NCBI GenBank assembly: GCA_002699145.1
Contig: PABK01000041.1
Location: forward strand, 124,001-188,000
Length of the DNA stretch: 64,000 nt
Source: Halioglobus sp.
GTDB taxonomy: Bacteria > Pseudomonadota > Gammaproteobacteria > Pseudomonadales > Halieaceae
Reading direction: 5' to 3'
Shown: piece after piece, positions 42,648-51,894 of the stretch
How positions within the stretch are numbered: the first letter of the stretch is position 1
Layout: the number at the start of each line of letters is the position of its first letter
Notes under the pieces: generated by a model
Database searches by the model: none
Told to the model about the DNA's origin: nothing
Seen by the model: the letters and a program-made list of their open reading frames with translations, nothing else
Translations under genes and position numbers: made by a program

Positions 42648-45600
42648 TGCTGGACGCACTGATACGTTTCTCGCTCACGCAACGGCTATTCGTCCTCACA
42701 CTGGCTGTTATTGTTACGGCCCTGGGCGTGCGCGCATGGATAGACCTGCCTATCGACGCCTTTCCGGATATCTCCCCCACCCAGGTGAAGGTAATACTCA
42801 AGGCGCCGGGCATGACCCCGGAAGAAATCGAGCAGCAGGTGACCCAGCCTATCGAGACTGAGCTACTTGGCATCCCACGCCAAAAGATGCTTCGCTCCAC
42901 CACCAAGTATGCGATTACCGATATAACCCTCGACTTCGAGCAGAACACAGACATCTACTGGGCTCGCCAGCAGGTCGCCGAGCGACTGGCGAACATCCGC
43001 GGCAACCTCCCGGACACTCTCAGTGGCGGCATCGCCCCCATGAGCACGCCGCTGAGTGAGATGTTGATGTTCACCCTGGAAAACCCTCAGCTGTCGCTAA
43101 TGGAGCGACGCGAACTTCTCGATTGGGACATCAGGCCGGCACTGCGCACCGTTCCCGGAGTGGCTGATGTCAACATCCTGGGCGGCTATGCCAAGACCTA
43201 CCAGATTACGCCGAGAAAGGAACAGCTGGCAGCCCTGGGAATCAGCCTGCAGGAGATCGCCTCACTGCTGCGCGCCAGGAACCTGAATATGGGCGCCGGA
43301 AGAATCTCCCAGGGGAACGATACCCTTATTGTACGCACCCGGGGTCAGCTCGAGGACCTGGACGATATAGCTTCGCTCATTGTTACCACGCGGAAGGGGA
43401 TTAACTACAAGCTCGGTGACCTGGCGGACGTTTCGCTGGGACACCTGAGTCGCTACGGCTCAGTCACCAGGAATGCACAGGAGACCACGGAAGCGCTGGT
43501 CATTGCGTTGAAAGACAGCAACACCGCCGAGGTGGTGGCAGGTGTCAAGGCCAAACTCAGGGAACTGGAAGCCACCCTGCCCCCTGGAACGAGCATCAAT
43601 ATTTTCTATGACCGGTCCATCCTGATCGATACCGCTGTCGGCACGATTTCCAGCGCCCTGGTGCAATCTGTGGTACTGGTGATACTACTTCTCGCGCTCT
43701 TCCTCGGCGACACCCGCGCATCCTTCGTCGTATCGCTGTCGCTACCGCTGGCAGCGCTGGCAACGTTCGCGCTCATGTCTGCCTATGGCCTGTCCGCCAA
43801 CCTGATGAGTCTTGGCGGACTGGTTATCGCCATCGGGATGATCGTCGATTCATCCGTGGTGGTGGTGGAGAACATCACCACGCAGCTGGCGGAGAAACCA
43901 AAACTACCGCGGCTGCACCTGGTCTACCGCGCGAGCAAGGCCGTTGCTGCGCCGGTGTTATCCGGCACGGCCATCGTCATCATCGTATTCTCTCCACTGC
44001 TGACACTTTCCGGACTGGAAGGCAAGTTATTCACGCCCGTAGCTCTGACTATTGTTTTCGCCATGCTCTCGGCGCTGGCACTGTCCCTCACCCTGATACC
44101 AATAATGGCCTCACTGCTACTGAAAGAGGCGAGCGCGGACATTCCCGCCTTCGTCGAGCGCCTGCAGGTCGCGTACCGCCAAAGCCTGGACAGAATACTG
44201 CGAAAGCCCGCGCCAATGCTCACAACACTGGCCGTACTACTGGTGTGCAGCGGCATACTGCTTTCCTACACAGGGCGTACATTCATGCCCACCCTGGAAG
44301 AGGGGGATCTCATCATTCAACTGGAAAAGTCGCCGGGGATCTCGCTACTGGAGTCCACCAATCTCGACAAACAGATCGAGACCGCGCTGCTGGCCGAGAT
44401 ACCGGAGATAGCCCAGATTGTCGCGCGCACTGGCTCTGACGAGATCGGTCTGGACCCCATGGGACTGAATGAGACGGACATTTTCCTGGAGCTCAAACCA
44501 GTCAACGAATGGCGCTTTGACAGCAAGGAGGAATTGATCAAGAACATGCGTGAAGTCCTGCTACGGTTTCCAGGAATCAACTTTGGCTTTACGCAACCCA
44601 TCGACATGCGAGTGTCTGAAATGCTCACAGGCTCATCCGGCGACCTGGCCATCAAGGTTTTCGGCAACGACACAGCTGCCCTGGCGAAGTCGATCTCGGA
44701 TATAACCGATCTGCTGCGTGACACAGAGGGCGCGGTCGACATTCAAAGTGCAGTAATCGAAGGAGGACAGTTTCTCGATATCAACCTGCGCCATGAAATT
44801 GCCGCCAGCTTTGGCATGACTGTAGAATCCCTCTCCCGCGATATCAAGGCACAACTGGAAGGGCTGGTGATCTCGGAACTGATCGATGGCAAAAAACGCT
44901 TCCCCATCGTCATCGCCAGTCGCGGCCTGGAGTTCGATCCCGCAAACAGCGTGGACGCCCTGGGGCAACAGCTCGTCTCCCTTCCCGACGGCAAGGTGGC
45001 ACCGCTGGAATCCGTTGCCGACATCAGTTTCGCGGAAGGCCCACTCTTGATCGAGCGCGAGCGCGGCAACCGCTTTGGCGTTGTAACATCAAACGTCTCA
45101 GGTCGTGACATCGTCAGTTTTGTCGATGAACTTCGCCAACGTATTTCCCATGAGGTCTCACTGCCAACAGGCTACTACGTCCAGTTTGGCGGCGAGTTCG
45201 AGAACCAGCAGCGCGCCACCCTGAACCTGCTCCTGGTCGTACCGGCAGCACTGCTGCTTATCATGATTATTCTCTTCGCGACCTTTCGTTCCATGGCGCT
45301 GGCAACGCTGATACTCGGCAATATTCCCTTCGCCCTGATAGGGGGCGTGGCCGCACTGTTCGTGTCCGGAGAGTATCTGTCTGTCCCCGCCTCTGTCGGC
45401 TTCATCGCCCTGCTCGGCATCGTCGTTCTCAACGGCGTGGTCATGGTCAGTCACTTTGAACAGACCAGGTCAACAGTGCTTGACAGCCTGGAGCGAGTGC
45501 GACTTGGCGCCATGAAACGCCTTCGTCCAATACTCATGACCGCCACCACCGCAATGTTCGGGCTGCTACCGCTGGTTTTCGCCAGTGGGCCTGGCGCTGA

Positions 45601-45715
45601 AATACAGAAACCACTGGCGATCGTGGTCATCGGTGGCCTGACCAGCTCGACGTTCACAACACTCTACCTGGTTCCCTTGCTCTACCTGCACCTGGAAAGG
45701 AGGAACGCCCGATGA
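42647..45715 (+). CDS. Efflux RND transporter permease, CusA/CzcA (HME) type
   Basis: The 1022-residue inner-membrane pump starts 'LIRFSLTQRLFVLTLAVIVTALGVRAWIDLPIDAFPDISPTQVKV', the signature opening of heavy-metal RND pumps. TM4 holds 'AIGMIVDSSVVVVEN', where only one Asp is present at the place of the HAE double Asp, as in HME proteins (Asp-Gly/Ala). Other family blocks: 'FMPTLEEGDLIIQLEKSPGISL', 'GLDPMGLNETDIFLEL', and 'IALLGIVVLNGVVMVSHF'. It exports a metal ion (Cu/Ag or Zn/Co/Ni) or a related cation using the proton gradient. Specificity is not readable. Confidence 0.93.
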   Translation: MLDALIRFSLTQRLFVLTLAVIVTALGVRAWIDLPIDAFPDISPTQVKVILKAPGMTPEEIEQQVTQPIETELLGIPRQKMLRSTTKYAITDITLDFEQNTDIYWARQQVAERLANIRGNLPDTLSGGIAPMSTPLSEMLMFTLENPQLSLMERRELLDWDIRPALRTVPGVADVNILGGYAKTYQITPRKEQLAALGISLQEIASLLRARNLNMGAGRISQGNDTLIVRTRGQLEDLDDIASLIVTTRKGINYKLGDLADVSLGHLSRYGSVTRNAQETTEALVIALKDSNTAEVVAGVKAKLRELEATLPPGTSINIFYDRSILIDTAVGTISSALVQSVVLVILLLALFLGDTRASFVVSLSLPLAALATFALMSAYGLSANLMSLGGLVIAIGMIVDSSVVVVENITTQLAEKPKLPRLHLVYRASKAVAAPVLSGTAIVIIVFSPLLTLSGLEGKLFTPVALTIVFAMLSALALSLTLIPIMASLLLKEASADIPAFVERLQVAYRQSLDRILRKPAPMLTTLAVLLVCSGILLSYTGRTFMPTLEEGDLIIQLEKSPGISLLESTNLDKQIETALLAEIPEIAQIVARTGSDEIGLDPMGLNETDIFLELKPVNEWRFDSKEELIKNMREVLLRFPGINFGFTQPIDMRVSEMLTGSSGDLAIKVFGNDTAALAKSISDITDLLRDTEGAVDIQSAVIEGGQFLDINLRHEIAASFGMTVESLSRDIKAQLEGLVISELIDGKKRFPIVIASRGLEFDPANSVDALGQQLVSLPDGKVAPLESVADISFAEGPLLIERERGNRFGVVTSNVSGRDIVSFVDELRQRISHEVSLPTGYYVQFGGEFENQQRATLNLLLVVPAALLLIMIILFATFRSMALATLILGNIPFALIGGVAALFVSGEYLSVPASVGFIALLGIVVLNGVVMVSHFEQTRSTVLDSLERVRLGAMKRLRPILMTATTAMFGLLPLVFASGPGAEIQKPLAIVVIGGLTSSTFTTLYLVPLLYLHLERRNAR

Positions 45716-46050
45716 ATCAACTGCTCGTGATACATGTGCCGGGGGAGATTAGCGATGACATCATCGATGCACTCATTGCCCATGAGGAAACAAGCGGCTT
45801 CAGCCTTACCGAAATCAAGGGGTACAGCCGGGAGCACGGCCAGTACAACCTCGAGGAACAGGTCGCCGGGTGCCGGCGCCTTTATCGTTTTGAAGTGCAG
45901 CACCGCGCGGAGCAGGAACATGCCCTGCTCGAACTTCTGGCGGGTGTCTGCATGGCCAGCCATGCGAGATACTGGATTATCCCACTGAATCAAACCGGTA
46001 CGCTTGGTTCAGGCAAGCCATTGAAGATTACGGAAAACGTCCCGCCTTGA
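45712..46050 (+). CDS. DUF3240 family protein
   Basis: The 112-residue, PII-like small cytoplasmic protein begins 'LLVIHVPGEISDDIIDALIAHEETSGFSLTEIKGYSREHGQYNLEEQVAG'. The family is commonly encoded at the end of czc/cus-type operons. It may sense metal or modulate the pump. Its ATG overlaps the pump TGA. It is the last gene of the operon. Confidence 0.8.
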   Translation: MNQLLVIHVPGEISDDIIDALIAHEETSGFSLTEIKGYSREHGQYNLEEQVAGCRRLYRFEVQHRAEQEHALLELLAGVCMASHARYWIIPLNQTGTLGSGKPLKITENVPP

Positions 46051-46124
46051 CCACGCAGCGGCCAGTTGACTTGTCACAGCTCACAAAGCTCATTACAGTC
46101 AGCATGCCTTAACGGAGTCCGCCC

Positions 46125-46664
46125 ATGAACCGCAAACTGCTTATCACCCTGCACATGTACCTGTCCGCATTTTTTGCGCCCGCGGTGCTGCTCGTCGCCA
46201 TATCGGGCGGGCTCTACCTTGTCGGCATCAAGGGCGAGGTCAAACAGGACGTCGTGTATCGCGCCGACGGCATGAGCATTGACAGCGACTCGGCGACCCT
46301 GAAAGCCGACGTGACCGAACTGCTGGCCAGCGCCGGGGTGCAGGCCTACAACTTCGAGTATGTGAAGGTGAAGGGCAGCAGCCTGTACACCCGCCCCTCC
46401 TCCGCCGACCACTACATCATCAATATTGAGCCCACCGGCCTGGAAGTGGTGCACGCCCGACCCAACCTGCAAAGCCGGCTGATCGAGCTGCACAAGGGCC
46501 ACGGCCCCACGGCGTTCAAAACTTTCCAGAAAATCTTTGCCGCCGGGCTGGTACTGATCATCCTCAGCGGCCTGTGGCTGGGTATCTCCGCCGCGCGACT
46601 GCGGCGCTCCACCTCGCTGACGCTGGCCGCGGGCGCGCTGGTCTTCGCGCTGCTGCTATTCTAG
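46125..46664 (+). CDS. PepSY-associated transmembrane protein
   Basis: The 179-residue protein has a first membrane helix ('LHMYLSAFFAPAVLLVAISGGLYLVG'), a ~90-residue periplasmic region with PepSY-like pattern, and two C-terminal helices ('TFQKIFAAGLVLIILSGLWLGISAARLRRS', 'LAAGALVFALLLF'). The helix opening 'LHMYLSAF' and closing 'LSGLWLG' match the PepSY_TM family, which is linked to iron/haem reduction or peptidase inhibition. It lies 74 bases after the RND operon and may belong to it. Role unknown. Confidence 0.75.
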   Translation: MNRKLLITLHMYLSAFFAPAVLLVAISGGLYLVGIKGEVKQDVVYRADGMSIDSDSATLKADVTELLASAGVQAYNFEYVKVKGSSLYTRPSSADHYIINIEPTGLEVVHARPNLQSRLIELHKGHGPTAFKTFQKIFAAGLVLIILSGLWLGISAARLRRSTSLTLAAGALVFALLLF

Positions 46665-46701
46665 CGTGCCGCGAGCACCCGGCAGCGCCCGCCTCGGCAA
46701 C

Positions 46702-47916
46702 CTATGCGATAACGGCCTGCTCGCGCAGGCTGGCGATATCGTCGGCGTCAAAGCCCAGTTCGCGCAGGATTTCCTCGCTGTGCTGGCCCAGCGTCGGGCT
46801 GGGGAAGCCACAGCCTGCCGGGGTGGCGCTGAACTTCAGCGGGCTGCTCGGCTCCAGCATCGGCCCCGCCACAGGGTGATCGCTGCGCACAAACAGGCCG
46901 TTGGCCTGCATCTGTTCGTTGTCGGGCAGCTCGGACAGCGTGTACGCCCTGGCGCAGGGCACCCCCGCGGCCTCCAGCTTCGCCAGGGTTTCATCCACGT
47001 CGAGTTCCAGCGCGCGGGCGAAAATCTGCTCGCTGATCGCGGAGACAAGCTCGTTGTTGGCCGCGCGGTCGACGATGGTCGCCACCCGCGGATCGCTGGA
47101 ATCCACGTCGAAGGCCGCGCACCAGCCGTGAAAATCCGCATCGGACACCGGGGCGGCCTGGGCATAGCCATTCCTGAACTTGAGCAGGCGGGATTCGGCC
47201 GAGGCCTGCAGGCCGCTGCTGGCTTCTGCAGACGCGAATTGCGCGGTGCCGGCCTTGTCAGTCCAGAGAAAACTGGCCACGGCGTCGACCATGGCCAGTT
47301 GTATGTACTGGCCGCCGGCGCCGCGCTCGCGCGCGAACAGGGCGGCGGTGATCGCCTGGCTGGCCATATTGGCGGTCAACTTGTCGGCGAACAGCTGCTG
47401 GTACTGCGAGGGTTCGCCACTGCGCTTGTCCGTCTGCGTCATGGCGACGCCAGCAAAGGCCTGTACGACGTTGTCGTAGGCCGCCTTTTTCGCCATCGGC
47501 CCCGCGTGGCCGAACCCGGTCACCGACAGGTAGATCAAATCCGGATTGATCGCAGAGAGCGTGGCGTAGTCCGCGTGCAAGCGCTCGGCGACGCCCGGAC
47601 GGAAGTTGTGAATGATGACGTCCACCTGCTCGACCAGGCGGTGCAGGACCTCGACACCGCCCTCGCTCTTTAGGTTCAGCGCCAGGCTGCGTTTGCCGCG
47701 GTTGACGTTCTGGTACATGCCGCCCACACCCTTGCAGCTGGCGCCCACGTAGCGCATCAGGTCGCCCATGCCCGGCGTCTCCACCTTGATGACCTCGGCG
47801 CCCTGGTCGGCCAGAATCCCGCCCGCCAACGGCGCGGCGATCATGGTGCCGATATCGAGTATCCTGACACCGCTGAGCGGACCCCGGGAGGTGTCCAGCG
47901 CGTCCTGCCCGCTCAT
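46702..47916 (-). CDS. CaiB/BaiF family CoA-transferase
   Basis: ATG 47916 overlaps the upstream MaoC stop (ATGA); 404 residues. Family III CoA-transferase blocks: 'LSGVRILDIGTMIAAPLAGGILADQGAEVIKVETP', 'NVNRGKRSLALNLKS', 'VDVIIHNFRPGVAERLHADY', 'LIYLSVTGFG'. The usual catalytic Asp (~170) corresponds to 'AYDNVVQAFAG'. It transfers CoA between acids, activating a carboxylate for beta-oxidation-like degradation. It is last in a three-gene unit with two hot-dog-fold hydratase-like genes. Confidence 0.93.
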   Translation of the reverse strand: MSGQDALDTSRGPLSGVRILDIGTMIAAPLAGGILADQGAEVIKVETPGMGDLMRYVGASCKGVGGMYQNVNRGKRSLALNLKSEGGVEVLHRLVEQVDVIIHNFRPGVAERLHADYATLSAINPDLIYLSVTGFGHAGPMAKKAAYDNVVQAFAGVAMTQTDKRSGEPSQYQQLFADKLTANMASQAITAALFARERGAGGQYIQLAMVDAVASFLWTDKAGTAQFASAEASSGLQASAESRLLKFRNGYAQAAPVSDADFHGWCAAFDVDSSDPRVATIVDRAANNELVSAISEQIFARALELDVDETLAKLEAAGVPCARAYTLSELPDNEQMQANGLFVRSDHPVAGPMLEPSSPLKFSATPAGCGFPSPTLGQHSEEILRELGFDADDIASLREQAVIA

Positions 47917-48377
47917 CGTTCGCCAGCCCCCGCCTGGCGGACCGGCAGCCGCACCGTGGCCTTGCCCGGGGTGGTCACGCCCGCCAGGTCGCTCTCCAGG
48001 AAGATGTCGAGGTCGACGAGCGCCCGGCCGTCCTCCATGCGCTTGCCGCTGACGCGCGCATGGGCGCGCACGCTCGCCCCGCCGGTGTTCATGCCGCGCA
48101 TCTGGAAGCTCAGTTTTTCCACCCAGCCACTGCGCCCGGCCCAGTCCGTCAGGACCCTGCCGAGCATACCGGTAGTCCAGCCCGTATTGTAGAAGATGTC
48201 CTGCATGCCGCTGTCCCTGGCGAAATCGGTGTCGTGGTGCACCAGGTTCCAGTCCTGCGAACCGCTGACCTGCAGCACCATCTCGGTCGCGTCGAGGGTC
48301 TTGCGGAACCCCGGCACCTCGTCGCCCTCGGCGACGTCGTCCCAGTAGCGCTCGGCCAGGTAATCGAAACTGCTCAT
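47913..48377 (-). CDS. MaoC-like hot-dog-fold dehydratase
   Basis: The protein is 154 residues from ATG 48377, which overlaps the upstream stop. A hydratase-2 pattern is present: 'VLQVSGSQDWNLVHHDTDFARDSGMQDIFYNTGWTTGMLGRVLTDWAG', with Asp/His of the active site and the 'N-x-x-H-x-D' order. It hydrates or dehydrates an enoyl-CoA. The neighbouring FAS1-like protein is probably its heterodimer partner. Confidence 0.85.
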   Translation of the reverse strand: MSSFDYLAERYWDDVAEGDEVPGFRKTLDATEMVLQVSGSQDWNLVHHDTDFARDSGMQDIFYNTGWTTGMLGRVLTDWAGRSGWVEKLSFQMRGMNTGGASVRAHARVSGKRMEDGRALVDLDIFLESDLAGVTTPGKATVRLPVRQAGAGER

Positions 48378-48961
48378 GCGCCTTCTCCTGTGCCAGCATC
48401 GCGGGCCGCGTCGCGGCTGACCTGCTCCGGCGAGCGGTGCAGGAGCATGGTGTTGCGCCACTTCGCCACGACCTTGTCAGCCTGGTTGAAAAAAGAGGTC
48501 TCGGTGATGATCCACACCGCGTGGGGATCGAGACTGATCGGTTTCTGGAAGACATCGGCGATGCGCAGCTCCAGGCGCAGGTGGTCGCCGACGCGCACTG
48601 GCTCGATGAATTCCCAGGCGACCTCCATGTTGATGCCGCGGTCACCCGGCGTGGGCACGCCAAAGGAGAACACTCCGCTGTTCTCAGGGTCCGTGCCCGC
48701 TGCCGCCGTGGGCGGCCAGGGCCCCTGCCCGGCGAAGTAGGTCAGCAGCATGGAGGGCGGTACGATCACAGTGCCGTGTGGTCCGCTCCTGGCGACCTCC
48801 GGGTCGAGAAAGGCGGGATTCAGGTCCCCGACCATGTGGCAGTGCCGCCGGATCGGGTCGTACTCGACCGGGTAACGCCCGTGCGCCTGGCTGATCAACT
48901 TGCCGATCCACTCGGTGCGTACCGCATCGATGTCGTAGTCATCGGGGTGAATATTGTTCAT
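48374..48961 (-). CDS. FAS1-like dehydratase domain protein
   Basis: ATG 48961 has a GCAGG site seven bases upstream and is preferred to ATG 48982; 195 residues. 'YDPIRRHCHMVGDLNPAFLDPEVARSGPHGTVIVPPSMLLTYFA' and 'TSFFNQADKVVAKWRNTMLLH' match the MaoC-like N-terminal/FAS1-like dehydratase family. It probably pairs with the downstream MaoC protein to make a split enoyl-CoA hydratase, as in actinobacterial steroid side-chain catabolism. Confidence 0.85.
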   Translation of the reverse strand: MNNIHPDDYDIDAVRTEWIGKLISQAHGRYPVEYDPIRRHCHMVGDLNPAFLDPEVARSGPHGTVIVPPSMLLTYFAGQGPWPPTAAAGTDPENSGVFSFGVPTPGDRGINMEVAWEFIEPVRVGDHLRLELRIADVFQKPISLDPHAVWIITETSFFNQADKVVAKWRNTMLLHRSPEQVSRDAARDAGTGEGA

Positions 48962-49057
48962 GCTGTAACCTGCGGAATTCATGTTGCACAGGGATTATCA
49001 GGTCAGTGACGCGACCGTGTAACCTGTGTAGGTCGGATTCACTTCACGCAGGACAAC

Positions 49058-51646
49058 ATGGTGTACCACCCACCGGCGGCAGGGCAGAATAGCGGCCGGC
49101 AACCAGCGCAGACTTTGACAGGGGACGTTGATTTGCAATCACGGCGCAACAACCAGTTTTTTCGCGGGCTGCGGCCGCTCACACCGGGCCTGCTCGTCCT
49201 GTTGTGGTGCGCATCGGCCTGGGCGCACTTCCCCCACGACGTGGTCGACGACCTGCAGCTCTCCCCCGCCTACGCCGTCGACCAGACGCTGTACGCCACG
49301 GTGCGCCGGGTGCTCTACCGCTCGCGCACCGGGGGTCACAGCTGGGAACGGCTCAGTCGCGGCCTTGCCTGCACGGGCGATTTCGGCGCACTGGGCGTCT
49401 CCCCCGCGTTTGCCCGGGACGGCACCCTGTTCGTCGCCTGCAGCGGCGGGGCCCTGTTGCGCTCGACCGATCGCGGCGAGCACTGGGAAAAGCTGCTCGC
49501 CGACGGCGCCGGGGCGCCGCTGCGCGCGCTGGCGCTGTCGCCGGATTTCCACCGCGACAGTACCGTGGTGGCCTTCGATGCGGAGGGCGAGTTATGGCGT
49601 TCCGCCGACGCCGGCGCCAGCTGGCGCAACATCGCGCTGCGGGGCCAGGAGATTACGGCGCTGGTGTGGCGTGATGGGCATCTCGCCGCGGGGAGCGCCG
49701 ACGGGGTCCTGCTGCACTCCACAGACGCGGGCATGAGCTGGAACGCGCTAACCACGCAGTCGCTGGCGGATTCTGTCACGGCGATCGTGACGCCCGCGGC
49801 GCAAGCGGGCGGACAGGACTGGTACGTGGGCACCGGTTCGCGCGGTGTGCAGCGGCTGGACCGGGACGGACAGTGGCGGGCGGCGGGGCATCTCGACGGC
49901 CAGCCCGTGACCGCCCTGGCCGACCTGTACAGCGGCGGCGAGCATGTACTGCTGGCCACCACCTGGCGCAACGGCGTGTTTCGCTCCGCCGATGGCGGGC
50001 GCAGCTGGCAGCAGTACGACGAGGGTATTCGGCTCACGGACCAGGCCGACCGCTACCAGATGCCGCACTTCTCGCGCCTGCGCGTCGCCGCTGACGGCTC
50101 GGTGCTGGCGGGTGGTTTCACCGGCCTGTTTACCTCGCGCGACCAGGGGCTGAGCTGGCATCCACTGACGGTCAGCCTGCACCACATCACCGGGCTGGAC
50201 ATCGCGCCCGGCAGTGGGGACAGCTACGAGCTGGCGCTGGCCACCTACGGCGGCGGCAGCCTGTTGTCCTCTGACGCCGGCGCCTCCTGGCGGGTCAACA
50301 ACGTCGGCCTGCCCGTCCCGCGCCTGAGTCCCGCTCTGCTGGCGCCGGACTGGCCCGCGGGACACACCCTGTTTTCCGGCACCTTCAACTGGCTACTGGT
50401 TTCCACACCGGGCGCCGATGCCTGGCGCAAGAAATCCCTGCCGCCGACCCCGTCCATGGACTGGCTGCGGGTCAGGTCGAATCGTCTCGCGCGCCGCTAT
50501 ACCTTTCTCGAACCGATACTCGAGCTACTGGGGCTCGCCCAGCGGCACCACTTCGTCTTCCCGGTTGCACTGGTGCCGTCTCCGGCCTACAGCCGGGACC
50601 GAACGCTGTACGCGGTCCTGTACCCCGCGGGGCTGTACCGCGTCATCGATGGCGGCAACTGGATCGAGGTGGCGCAAAATACCTGGGACCTGCCGATTCA
50701 GTCCCTGGTAACGGTGCCGGGCGCGGGCAACGAGGAACGCCTGTACGCCAGTGACGCCCGCGGCATACGCCATTCGAGCGATCGCGGCGACACCTGGACG
50801 CGGCTGGCGGACAGTGCACACCTGGCGCAAAGTCCCATTGCGCTGCAGCCGCGGGAAGACGGGGGTTTCGACCTGTTCGCCGGCAGTGACGACGCCATCT
50901 ACAGCAGCCGTGACCAGGGACAGAGCTGGCAACTGCGCCGCCGGGAAGCGGGCCCCGCGGCGCGCCTGCACACCCTGGCCCTGTCCCCGGATTTCGCCCG
51001 CGACCGGCTGGTGCTGCTGCAGCGTGACGGCGGACCATTGCAGCGCTGCGAGGCTCCCGCCAACAACGGCACGCTGCGTTGCGAGGACGTCCTGATGAGC
51101 GCGAGCCTGCAGCATATCGTCGAGCGCGACCTGGGCGACCTGCTGGCGTTCTCGCCGCACTACGCGCGCGATGGCACCCTGTTCGCGGCAGCGGATTTCC
51201 GCCTGTTCAGGTCCACCGACCGCGCGCGGACCTGGACCGAGGTCCCCATCCCGCGCCGCTTTGAAGTGGAGGGCCTGCTGCAGAAACACCAGTTCCTGCC
51301 GATCAGGCTGAGCGGGCGCTGGCAGACGCAGATCAGGCGCGACCTGAGCAGTTCCCGCGCCCTGCACAGCGCCGGCGCCGGCGCCGAGCTGTCCTTCACC
51401 TTTTTCGGCTCGGGCGTGCGCTGGCTGGGTACCCACGGCAGTCACGGTGGCCGGGCCCAGGTGTTCCTCGACGGGGTCGAGGTGGCGACGGTCGATCAGC
51501 ACGCGACGCGGCGCCTGCCCGTGTCGCCCAGCTTCGAGTCTGGCCCGCTGCCGCAGGGCGTGCACTCAATCACCATCCGGGCGCTGGCGGAACCCGGGAA
51601 CGAAGCCGCGGTCACAAGCATCGACGCACTGGACGTGTTGCCCTGA
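49058..51646 (+). CDS. Secreted Asp-box (BNR/sortilin-like) beta-propeller protein
   Basis: ATG 49058 follows AGGA; 862 residues. A membrane/signal segment lies at ~40-56 ('TPGLLVLLWCASAWAHFP'), so the N-terminal 30 residues may be extra or a TTG/GTG start further in could be used. Ten or so Asp-box repeats (Ser-x-Asp-x-Gly-x-Ser/Thr-Trp), e.g. 'STDRGEHWEKL', 'SADGGRSWQQY', 'SSDRGDTWTRL', run from ~90 to ~735, indicating one or two propellers like sialidase/VPS10 proteins. The last ~110 residues form a beta-sandwich ('FTFFGSGVRWLGTHGSHGG'). No sialidase Arg triad is evident, so a binding or scaffold role is likely. Confidence 0.8.
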   Translation: MVYHPPAAGQNSGRQPAQTLTGDVDLQSRRNNQFFRGLRPLTPGLLVLLWCASAWAHFPHDVVDDLQLSPAYAVDQTLYATVRRVLYRSRTGGHSWERLSRGLACTGDFGALGVSPAFARDGTLFVACSGGALLRSTDRGEHWEKLLADGAGAPLRALALSPDFHRDSTVVAFDAEGELWRSADAGASWRNIALRGQEITALVWRDGHLAAGSADGVLLHSTDAGMSWNALTTQSLADSVTAIVTPAAQAGGQDWYVGTGSRGVQRLDRDGQWRAAGHLDGQPVTALADLYSGGEHVLLATTWRNGVFRSADGGRSWQQYDEGIRLTDQADRYQMPHFSRLRVAADGSVLAGGFTGLFTSRDQGLSWHPLTVSLHHITGLDIAPGSGDSYELALATYGGGSLLSSDAGASWRVNNVGLPVPRLSPALLAPDWPAGHTLFSGTFNWLLVSTPGADAWRKKSLPPTPSMDWLRVRSNRLARRYTFLEPILELLGLAQRHHFVFPVALVPSPAYSRDRTLYAVLYPAGLYRVIDGGNWIEVAQNTWDLPIQSLVTVPGAGNEERLYASDARGIRHSSDRGDTWTRLADSAHLAQSPIALQPREDGGFDLFAGSDDAIYSSRDQGQSWQLRRREAGPAARLHTLALSPDFARDRLVLLQRDGGPLQRCEAPANNGTLRCEDVLMSASLQHIVERDLGDLLAFSPHYARDGTLFAAADFRLFRSTDRARTWTEVPIPRRFEVEGLLQKHQFLPIRLSGRWQTQIRRDLSSSRALHSAGAGAELSFTFFGSGVRWLGTHGSHGGRAQVFLDGVEVATVDQHATRRLPVSPSFESGPLPQGVHSITIRALAEPGNEAAVTSIDALDVLP

Positions 51647-51649
51647 AGC

Positions 51650-51668
51650 GTGCGGCAAAAGCCCGCAC
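51650..51668 (+). terminator. Hairpin after Asp-box protein gene
   Basis: GTGCGG (51650-51655) and CCGCAC (51663-51668) form a perfect 6-bp stem around a 7-base loop, four bases after the stop. It lacks a T-tract. Confidence 0.35.
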
Positions 51669-51894
51669 AGGTACCGGGCGGCAGAGCCGGCCGGGGCCCT
51701 GGCCTGACTTGCCCGCAGCGCTGTTCCCCGTTGTAGCGTATTCGCATGGATAACCGGGCCCGGCGCGCCGCACGGCGCACTGGCCGGTCATTCTTTACCC
51801 AAACCAACACTCCCCGTGGAATTGAATTAAGCTAGCAGCGTGAAAACCCAACGTGATCCATCAGTCCCCCCGCTCCCGAACAGACATACACGAA

